A stretch of DNA of 18,218 bases. It comes from JBALVT01 sp047612385. GTDB taxonomy: Bacteria > Pseudomonadota > Gammaproteobacteria > Pseudomonadales > Halieaceae. The position numbers were made by a program, and so were the translations under genes. The notes beneath the pieces were generated by a model that saw only the letters and a program-made list of their open reading frames with translations, searched no databases and was not told the DNA's origin. This document shows positions 7,752 through 13,642 of this stretch, in pieces. The stretch spans positions 1-18,218 of the forward strand of contig JBLGAR010000096.1 of the NCBI GenBank assembly GCA_047612385.1, given 5' to 3'. Each line of letters starts with the position of its first letter. Positions within the stretch are counted from its first letter, which is position 1.

Positions 7752-8021
7752 TCAGGCCACCAGGCGGCGGTCTGAAAGTTTTCGTCGATCTTCCTCGACC
7801 ATGAGGCCATTGAGTGCAATTGGGAACGAGTCTACCAATATCTGGCGTCTGTCACTTTGCCCACGGAGAATATATTTGCTCGAAGGTGACGTCGGGGAAA
7901 TGTTGTCGTCGCCTTCCACATCTTCGGAGACGTAATTGCGAGCGGCGACAGTGAATACATAGGCGGAGATAATAACTGCTCCCAAGCCCAATACACCCAG
8001 TATCAGTAAAACCGTATTCAT
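7752..8021 (-). CDS. Small membrane-anchored protein with C-terminal DRR motifs
   Basis: This 89-residue protein has a hydrophobic N-terminal segment (about residues 3-26, LLILGVLGLGAVIISAYVF) and a charged tail. The tail carries three Asp-Arg-Arg copies: SDRR, then EEDRR and SDRR, the last two near the C-terminus around a hydrophobic stretch (DSFPIALNGLMV). I chose the start at 8021, where GGAG lies 12 bases upstream and translation opens with the membrane segment; an in-frame start at 8081 would add 20 unsupported residues. It lies downstream of the sugar transferase on the same strand, but a 191-bp gap with its own promoter candidate separates them. I do not recognise a named family. Confidence 0.7.
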   Translation of the reverse strand: MNTVLLILGVLGLGAVIISAYVFTVAARNYVSEDVEGDDNISPTSPSSKYILRGQSDRRQILVDSFPIALNGLMVEEDRRKLSDRRLVA

Positions 8022-8133
8022 TGCTATCTGTAACTCCGTTGTCTGGCGCGAATAAGAAAATTCACGTAATAGCAACACCAATGCAATAAGCGAGCCAGTT
8101 TTTATTTTCGTTATTTAACAGCTAGTTGCAGTT

Positions 8134-8162
8134 ATCATAGCTCGGCTTGTTGCCAGCAACAA
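8134..8162 (-). promoter_or_regulatory. Sigma-70-like promoter candidate for the DRR-motif small protein
   Basis: Read on the - strand: TTGTTG (-35, 8162-8157), a 17-base spacer, then TATGAT (-10, 8139-8134). The -10 matches consensus at five of six positions and the spacing is optimal. Transcription would begin near 8127, giving a leader of about 105 bases before the start codon at 8021. An inverted repeat covers the -35 box. Confidence 0.42.
8147..8162. repeat. Perfect inverted repeat, operator-like
   Basis: Arms TTGTTGC and GCAACAA are separated by two bases. The repeat covers the -35 element and the start of the spacer of the promoter candidate, the position expected for a repressor site. 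No T-tract follows on either strand next to it, so a terminator is less likely. Confidence 0.5.
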
Positions 8163-8212
8163 TAGTATATGTAATTTTTCCTGACACATTCCCTATTTGG
8201 GTCAGTGGAAGT

Positions 8213-9619
8213 TTATCTGGCTCCTTTGCCAAACAGCACAACTTCAACAGTATTCAACAGAATCATGAAGTCGAGAAACAGGCTGTGATTTTTTACGTAG
8301 TAGAGGTCAAATTGCAGCTTTTGCTTGGCGTCGTTTACGCTGGCGCCGTAGGGATAGGAAAGTTGAGCCCAGCCCGTAATGCCGGGTTTTACACTGTGGC
8401 GAACATCGTAAAAGGGAATTTGCTCCGAGAGCTGTTTTACGAATTCAGGCCTTTCTGGTCTGGGGCCAATGAAGGCCATATCACCCGACAAAACGTTGAT
8501 TATTTGTGGGAGCTCATCGATTCGAACTTTGCGTAGGAAGTTGCCGACGCGCGTTACCCTGGAGTCGTTGGAAGTTGCCCATACCGCCTTGCCATCGCCT
8601 TCGGCGTCTACGGACATGCTGCGAAATTTTAGTACCTCAAAATTCTTGCCGTGTTCACCCACTCGGCTTTGTCGGAAAAGCACAGGCGCTGCGAAACCGT
8701 CCTCTATCCATATTGCCAGCACTGTCAGCAGCATTATGGGCCAGGCTGCCATGAGTAAGAGAAAACTGCTGACAACATCAAAGCAGCGTTTCCCAATTCG
8801 GGAAGTCGCACTGGTATTAAAACCATTTGAATACACCAGCCAGCCCTGACTGACAAAATCTACTAGAATCTTTCCCGCCTCCTGTTCAAAGAAGTTGACC
8901 ATGTCGACCACTTCCACACCACTTAAACGGCAATCAACAAGTTCGCCAAGGGGCGTTTGCGCTCGCTTATCATCCAGTGCCATGACAATGAGATCGATAT
9001 CCATGGCGTAAGTGTATTCCAGAAGCGATTGATCTAGCTCAACAATGGGTTCACCACCGACTCGAGTTTCTTCGCCTCCTACCCTGATGTATCCGACAAT
9101 TTTAAAACTCTGACGGTCCGATTTTCGTCGCATGGTATCGGTAATGGCGCTGGCAGCTTTACCTGCTCCGTAGACCAGTACCCGTCGCCTAAGTCGATCT
9201 CCGTCGATAATCCTGGTGAAGGCAACGCGGCTTGCCAGGCATACGACGAAAGAAACCACCAGCGTATAGAAGAAGTTGCCGCGCCATAAATGGAAGTCGG
9301 GTACGACGTAGAATATGGAGGACATGATCAAGACAATGAGGACAAATGCCCCGGCGACCCTCAATACGACACCGCTTGCTCCCTCTCGCATTGTGGGCTG
9401 ATACAAACCCATTGCAAACAGCGAAATAACCGCAATGAAGGCGTAGATTGAGGCTCTGACTGTTACTCCATCTGCAAAGCGAATTGAGCTGTCTGGCTCG
9501 GGAATAAAATACAGGTAGACCCCGAGGTAGTAGGCCCCGAACAACAATAGTGCATCTACCAGCGCTAGCCGGAAGTATGCGGAATGTATGTGATGGTCAA
9601 AAACTTTGGCCGTCGCCAC
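8213..9619 (-). CDS. Polyprenyl-phosphate sugar-1-phosphate transferase, XrtA/PEP-CTERM-associated type
   Basis: This 468-residue initiating enzyme transfers a sugar-1-phosphate from a nucleotide sugar to undecaprenyl phosphate at the inner membrane. About four N-terminal membrane segments (roughly 17-38, 54-73, 85-107, 117-131) precede a Rossmann-like domain (VLVYGAGKAASAI) and a C-terminal bacterial sugar transferase domain. That domain contains KRCFD (277-281), KFRSMS, RIDELPQ (366-372, with Asp368 and Glu369), GDMAFIGPRPE and PGITGWAQ. The N-terminal half resembles the exosortase A-associated sugar transferases (TIGR03013) more than WbaP. The start is GTG at 9619; AAGGAAAGGG (9627-9636) lies 7 bases upstream. 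It is downstream of the decarboxylase on the same strand, with a 240-bp gap. Which sugar is used cannot be read. Confidence 0.92.
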   Translation of the reverse strand: MATAKVFDHHIHSAYFRLALVDALLLFGAYYLGVYLYFIPEPDSSIRFADGVTVRASIYAFIAVISLFAMGLYQPTMREGASGVVLRVAGAFVLIVLIMSSIFYVVPDFHLWRGNFFYTLVVSFVVCLASRVAFTRIIDGDRLRRRVLVYGAGKAASAITDTMRRKSDRQSFKIVGYIRVGGEETRVGGEPIVELDQSLLEYTYAMDIDLIVMALDDKRAQTPLGELVDCRLSGVEVVDMVNFFEQEAGKILVDFVSQGWLVYSNGFNTSATSRIGKRCFDVVSSFLLLMAAWPIMLLTVLAIWIEDGFAAPVLFRQSRVGEHGKNFEVLKFRSMSVDAEGDGKAVWATSNDSRVTRVGNFLRKVRIDELPQIINVLSGDMAFIGPRPERPEFVKQLSEQIPFYDVRHSVKPGITGWAQLSYPYGASVNDAKQKLQFDLYYVKNHSLFLDFMILLNTVEVVLFGKGAR

Positions 9620-9626
9620 AACGAAA

Positions 9627-9636
9627 CCCTTTCCTT
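9627..9636 (-). promoter_or_regulatory. Ribosome binding site that fixes a GTG start
   Basis: AAGGAAAGGG on the - strand lies 7 bases before the GTG at 9619-9617. It decides the start of the sugar transferase, because no ATG gives a sensible N-terminus before the first membrane segment. Confidence 0.7.
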
Positions 9637-9698
9637 ATGTAATAAAAATCCACTGGGAGTAGCTTGGACATACGCGAATAGGAAAACTCAGAATCCAT

Positions 9699-9727
9699 AT
9701 CATTTATGATTGTCCGCATCACACCAA
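9699..9727 (-). promoter_or_regulatory. Weak promoter candidate upstream of the sugar transferase
   Basis: TTGGTG (9727-9722) and AATGAT (9704-9699) on the - strand are 17 bases apart, in the 240-bp gap between decarboxylase and sugar transferase. The -10 box is part of the palindrome ATCATTTATGAT (9699-9710). The gap codes for nothing convincing; a 66-codon frame there overlaps the transferase start and has no support. Confidence 0.25.
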
Positions 9728-9833
9728 AACCGCAGACAGAAGCACAGTATACTTCATTGTAACGCGCGTCTAGGCCCTGCATCGGTATGGAGCGCATGTC
9801 TGTGACCCGGTTCTCTTAATAACTGATCGGATG

Positions 9834-9860
9834 CTCTTGTTGTTGTTCTCGTTCTTGTTC
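9834..9860. repeat. Low-complexity polypyrimidine/polypurine tract
   Basis: Degenerate repeats of TTGTTC/TTCTTG-like units end at the decarboxylase stop codon (purine-rich GAACAA/GAACGA on the transcribed - strand). It could be replication slippage sequence; no hairpin or terminator is visible. Confidence 0.45.
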
Positions 9861-11107
9861 TAGAGCGCTATCTCCTGTGGGGCTGGATGACTGAGAAACT
9901 GGTGCGGGCTGGCAGTGTAGCCATAGGCACCAGATTGGAAAACGACGACCAGGTCTCCGACATCAGCGCGCGGTAGGTCCATTTTATCGCCCAAAATGTC
10001 CAGGGGCGTGCACAGGGGGCCCACAATGCAGACATTTTCCATGTCTTGGCTCACCACCCGATTACCGATACACACGGGGTAGTTTTTCCTGATAACCTGA
10101 CCAAAGTTGCCCGAGGCAGCGAGATGGTGGTGGAGACCTCCGTTGGTGATGAGGTAGGTTTGCCCCCGAGATATTTTTCGGTCCACAACACGGCAGACAT
10201 AAACGCCAGATTCCCCCACCAGATATCTACCCAGCTCCATGACTATTTCGGCTCCCGGTACCACATTGTGGGATTTAGACAGAAGACGACTTAGATTTGC
10301 AGATATTTCTTCAAGCTCAAGGCGCTGTTCTCCCGGGAAATAGGGAACGCCTAAACCTCCGCCGATATTCAACCATTGCACGGGGGCCGGTGCGTCTTCG
10401 GCTAGTTTAAACGCTAATTCAAAGGTCTTGTTTTGTGCATCAATCAGTGACTCCGGCCGCAAGTTTTGGGAGCCGCTGAAGATATGGAACCCCATGAACT
10501 CCAATGGCAAGGTAGCTAACTCCTTCAACATGTCCGGAACGCGCTCAGCGTCTACCCCAAAGGGCTTGGGACCTCCACTCATTTTCATGCCAGAAGCTTT
10601 GAGTTCAAAATCAGGGTTCACTCTGATGGCAACCCGGGGGCGCGAGCCCGTCGAACGGGCGATTTTCGCAATGCGCGCCATTTCTCCTTCAGATTCCATA
10701 TTAATAATGACGCCGCTTGTTACTGCGGCGTTGAGGTCATTGTCAGATTTTCCCGGCCCGGCAAAGCTAATCATGCGAGGGTCTATACCCGTACTGAGCG
10801 CGACTTCCAACTCTCCGGCGGAGGCGACATCGAGACCGTCAGTGAGACTTGCCAGGTGCTTGACCACCTCGGGCATTGGGTTGGCCTTCATCGCATAGTG
10901 AAGGTGAATGCCGCTCGGGAGGCGCTCTCGCAGCGCGGCAACAGTCTTGCTCATACCTTGAAGATCGTAAGCGTAGAACGGTGTGTCTCCCATTTCGGTG
11001 GCAATATCGGCCAGAGATCTTCCGCCGATTCGGAGGCAGTTGTCCACGGTATCGAACTGATTCATGCTGGTATGTACGGGTTTTGGGGTCTTCTTTAGCT
11101 CGCTCAA
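9860..11107 (-). CDS. PLP-dependent decarboxylase, exosortase A system-associated type
   Basis: This 415-residue fold-type III decarboxylase belongs to the ornithine/diaminopimelate decarboxylase superfamily. The pyridoxal-phosphate lysine is Lys74 in HYAMKANPMPE. GPLCTPLD carries Cys366, the active-site cysteine usually given by the other subunit of the dimer. GGGLGVPY and the C-terminal GAYGYTASPHQFLSH are also typical. It matches the TIGR03099-type proteins found beside exosortase A exopolysaccharide genes. The start is TTG at 11107, overlapping the upstream ligase stop as TTGA, with AGGAAGG 6 bases before it. The next Met is at residue 15, but family members carry a leader of this length before the conserved GG-x-L-x-x-A segment. 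The overlap implies coupled translation with the ligase. The natural amino-acid substrate is unknown. Confidence 0.92.
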   Translation of the reverse strand: MSELKKTPKPVHTSMNQFDTVDNCLRIGGRSLADIATEMGDTPFYAYDLQGMSKTVAALRERLPSGIHLHYAMKANPMPEVVKHLASLTDGLDVASAGELEVALSTGIDPRMISFAGPGKSDNDLNAAVTSGVIINMESEGEMARIAKIARSTGSRPRVAIRVNPDFELKASGMKMSGGPKPFGVDAERVPDMLKELATLPLEFMGFHIFSGSQNLRPESLIDAQNKTFELAFKLAEDAPAPVQWLNIGGGLGVPYFPGEQRLELEEISANLSRLLSKSHNVVPGAEIVMELGRYLVGESGVYVCRVVDRKISRGQTYLITNGGLHHHLAASGNFGQVIRKNYPVCIGNRVVSQDMENVCIVGPLCTPLDILGDKMDLPRADVGDLVVVFQSGAYGYTASPHQFLSHPAPQEIAL

Positions 11108-12705
11108 GTGATGCCTTCCTGAAAAATATTTTCGAATTCTATGCTTAGGCTGCGCCGATCAATTTTGCCATTTTGGTTTCGGGGCAGAGATTCTCGTAAT
11201 AGTAAGTTCTGAGGCAGCATAAAGTTGGGTAGTTCTTTGCGGCAATGCGCGAGTATTTGGTCGCGTAGGTCTTCCTGATGTCCGGATTTCTCAACGGCCA
11301 CAGCGACCACCAAAATGGCTTGTCCCAGTGTGGGGTGCGAAAGCCCTATGGCCGCAGCTTCTGCGACAAACCCTGAGGCAAAAATAACTTCTTCTACCTC
11401 GGTTGGACTGACTCGGTAGCCAGACGTTTTGATCATTTCATCCTTGCGGCTGATGAAATACAAAAACCCTTCTGCGTCCCTCACTACTTGATCGCCCGAC
11501 CAGACTGCCAACTCAGTGATCGTTAATTCTCCGGCTTGCCCCGGTGCGGGCTTGAAACGCTCAGCGGTCTTCTCGGGGTCACCCCAATAGCCCATGGCAA
11601 CTAGAGCGCCTCGGTGAACGAGCTCCCCTGGTTCCCCATCCGCACATACAGCGCCATCCTCGTTGACCACCATGACTTCGGCATTAGGGATCGCTTTACC
11701 CATCGACTCTGGCCGGATGTTGACTTGGTCAGGGGGCAGGTAGGTGGAGCGGAACGCCTCGGTGAGGCCATACATGAGGAAGATATCGGTGTTTGGCAGA
11801 GCCTGCTGCAGAGCTTTTGTGGTGGCTACAGGCATCGCGCCACCGGTATTGGTAATGTACCTTAGAGATTCCACCGCTTCGTCAGCCCATTGCAGGCCCA
11901 TCAATTGATTCCAAAGGGGCGGTACGGCAGCGAGCCCTGTTACACGGTATTTAGCAACGGCTCGAATAACATCGCGTGGGAGTAGATAGTCCATTAGTAC
12001 CACTGATGCCCCGACGGTAAAAGCCGTGGTGATTTGACTGAGACCCGCATCAAAACTGAGTGGCAATACTGCCAGAATTCGATCGCTGCTTTGGTTCTCC
12101 AAATACGTAGCGACACTATTGGCGCCAGCGACCATATTGCGGTGTGACAGCACGACTCCTTTTGGGTTTCCTGTGCTCCCCGAGGTGTAGAGAATGGCGG
12201 CCATGTCTGCATCGATTCTTCGGTGCGGGTCGATTTTCCCCGCCGGTGCCAGGAATTCTTCCCAGCCTAGTACCGGGATTCCGTCTTCGAGGGTTGTGTC
12301 TGGTGCTTTATCTTCTACCACTACAATAGATTTTAGGTCCGGGCACTGGTCCAGGATGTCACCCAATAACTTGAGGCGCGCACTGGATGTAATGAGTATC
12401 CTCACATTACAATTCGCCATGATATAGGCAACTTGTTTTGGCTTTAATAGCGGATTTATCGGTACGAAGCTTGCGCCCGCTGCGAGAGCGCCGAAGATAC
12501 CGAATACCGTTTCGGGCTGTTTGGGTAGATAGATTGCAATTCTTTCTCCCGCATCAACACCAAGGTTTAGCAGTCCTTGGGCAGTATTGTCCACCCTCTG
12601 ATCGAGCTCTGCATAGGAGAGAATTTGGTCTTTGAATAGCAGCGCTTCTCCCTGCGGATTCAAGCGGGCCTGGTGTGTGACAGTTGTATGTAGCAACTCT
12701 TGCAT
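11104..12705 (-). CDS. AMP-forming acyl-CoA ligase / adenylating enzyme, exosortase A-associated type
   Basis: This 533-residue ANL-superfamily enzyme activates a carboxylic or amino acid with ATP. Motifs in order: ILYTSGSTGNPKGV (about 171-184, the phosphate-binding loop), YGLTEAFRSTYLP, the hinge region DEMIKTSGYRVSPTEVEEV, and the catalytic lysine in NQNGKIDRRSL near the end. The overall style matches TIGR03098-type ligases of XrtA loci and also resembles stand-alone NRPS adenylation domains, so an aminoacyl substrate is possible. I chose ATG 12705 because MQELLHTTVTHQARLNP is the usual N-terminus; the open frame runs on to 13149, but that extension crosses the divergent protease gene and looks like nothing. 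The Shine-Dalgarno is weak. It is translationally coupled to the decarboxylase. No acyl carrier protein was found nearby. Confidence 0.92.
   Translation of the reverse strand: MQELLHTTVTHQARLNPQGEALLFKDQILSYAELDQRVDNTAQGLLNLGVDAGERIAIYLPKQPETVFGIFGALAAGASFVPINPLLKPKQVAYIMANCNVRILITSSARLKLLGDILDQCPDLKSIVVVEDKAPDTTLEDGIPVLGWEEFLAPAGKIDPHRRIDADMAAILYTSGSTGNPKGVVLSHRNMVAGANSVATYLENQSSDRILAVLPLSFDAGLSQITTAFTVGASVVLMDYLLPRDVIRAVAKYRVTGLAAVPPLWNQLMGLQWADEAVESLRYITNTGGAMPVATTKALQQALPNTDIFLMYGLTEAFRSTYLPPDQVNIRPESMGKAIPNAEVMVVNEDGAVCADGEPGELVHRGALVAMGYWGDPEKTAERFKPAPGQAGELTITELAVWSGDQVVRDAEGFLYFISRKDEMIKTSGYRVSPTEVEEVIFASGFVAEAAAIGLSHPTLGQAILVVAVAVEKSGHQEDLRDQILAHCRKELPNFMLPQNLLLRESLPRNQNGKIDRRSLSIEFENIFQEGIT
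11114..11120 (-). promoter_or_regulatory. Strong ribosome binding site for a TTG start inside the ligase gene
   Basis: AGGAAGG, 6 bases (CATCAC) before the TTG at 11107-11105. It lies within the last codons of the ligase gene and supports the rare start of the decarboxylase. Confidence 0.75.
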
Positions 12706-12859
12706 AGGTTCGATGTATCGCTTGGTAGGGTTATCGGCAAAGGAATGATATTCTGGCCTGAATAATACACAGCATCGTAGACGATTGTTTGATGGCTGCC
12801 AGGCCCCGACAATGGGAAAGTGATGAAATTGTGACACAGCGCACGTTGAAGGGAAGCCA
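12706..12859. promoter_or_regulatory. Divergent control region between ligase (-) and protease (+) genes
   Basis: This 154-bp gap must carry promoters in both directions. It contains a small inverted repeat, ATCGT-AG-ACGAT (12774-12785). TATTAT-like sequence lies on the - strand near 12760-12770, and a poor TTGTTT/GACAAT pair lies on the + strand. No sigma-54 type TGGCAC-N5-TTGC element was found on either strand. The exact promoters cannot be called by eye. Confidence 0.5.
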
Positions 12860-13642
12860 ATGCGGTATTTTTTGTCGATAATGTTGGTAGTGCTAAACAG
12901 TGGAGTGGCGCGGGGGGATAGTTTGCCCGATGTGATAGATGCGGTACGTGGCAGTATTGTTGGTATTGGCACTATGTACCCCTCCAGACAGCCCAATATT
13001 AGTGGCAATACATCGAGCCTCCATGGGACAGGATTTGTGGTGGGTACTGGGCGCCAGATAATTACCAATGCACATGTACTTCCCCAGGAGATCGACAGTG
13101 ACAACCAACAGACACTCGCGGTATTTGCCGGTCGCGGGCCGTCTGTCAAAGCCTATCCCGCAAAAGTGATTAAAGTGGATGAAATGCACGATTTGGCGAT
13201 ATTGGAGATTCGGGGAGATCCTTTACCCGCACTCACGTTGGGCGACTCGTCTTCGGTGAGAGAGGGCCAGAAGGTGGCGTTTACGGGCTTTCCGATTGGC
13301 GCTGTATTGGGCCTTTTTCCCGTTACCCATCGTGGAATTGTATCGGTGATTACGCCTATGGCTCGGCCAGCGGATGGAGCGCGTTCATTGTCTGCAGCTC
13401 AGTTACGCAGAATGCGAAATCCTTTTGATGCTTTTCAACTTGATGCAACAGCGTATCCGGGTAACAGCGGCAGCCCTGTATATGAGCCAGACACCGGTAA
13501 AGTTATAGGGATACTTAACAGCGTTTTTGTTAAGGAGAGCCGCGAGACTATTTTCGAGAAACCTTCGGGAATTAGCTATGCGATACCTGTTGTGCATCTG
13601 CGGGAAATGCTTGATGGCCCATTTGGAAGCGCAGTGAAATGA
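12860..13642 (+). CDS. Secreted trypsin-like serine protease without PDZ domain
   Basis: This 260-residue protease has an N-terminal signal peptide (about 1-19, MRYFLSIMLVVLNSGVARG), so it acts outside the cytoplasm. The catalytic triad is complete: His72 in TNAHV, Asp111 in HDLAILEI, and Ser204 in YPGNSGSPV. The DegP/HtrA-like fold ends without the PDZ domains that mark true Deg proteases. GGGAAG about 6 bases before the ATG supports the start. The stop overlaps the next start as ATGA, so the protease and the O-antigen ligase-like protein are made together. Similar trypsin-like genes beside glycan polymerases suggest a role in processing or quality control of the surface-glycan machinery (inference). 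Confidence 0.9.
   Translation: MRYFLSIMLVVLNSGVARGDSLPDVIDAVRGSIVGIGTMYPSRQPNISGNTSSLHGTGFVVGTGRQIITNAHVLPQEIDSDNQQTLAVFAGRGPSVKAYPAKVIKVDEMHDLAILEIRGDPLPALTLGDSSSVREGQKVAFTGFPIGAVLGLFPVTHRGIVSVITPMARPADGARSLSAAQLRRMRNPFDAFQLDATAYPGNSGSPVYEPDTGKVIGILNSVFVKESRETIFEKPSGISYAIPVVHLREMLDGPFGSAVK

Noticed and set aside
8181..8205. CTGAC...GTCAG inverted repeat just after the sugar transferase stop as a terminator
   Set aside because: Only 5 paired bases with a 15-base loop, and the following - strand sequence is A-rich, not T-rich.
8147..8536. 129-codon + strand frame opposite the end of the sugar transferase
   Set aside because: It is antisense to the conserved C-terminal catalytic domain of the transferase and shows no family motif.
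9597..9797. 66-codon frame on the - strand upstream of the sugar transferase
   Set aside because: It overlaps the supported GTG start of the transferase, has no recognisable domain and no ribosome binding site seen.
12706..12859. Sigma-54 promoter of the kind linked to PrsK/PrsR-regulated exopolysaccharide genes
   Set aside because: No TGGCAC-N5-TTGC-like element was found on either strand here or upstream of the sugar transferase.
12706..13149. N-terminal extension of the ligase reading frame by 148 residues
   Set aside because: It crosses the divergent protease gene and its control region, has no family resemblance, and the normal ligase N-terminus begins at 12705.
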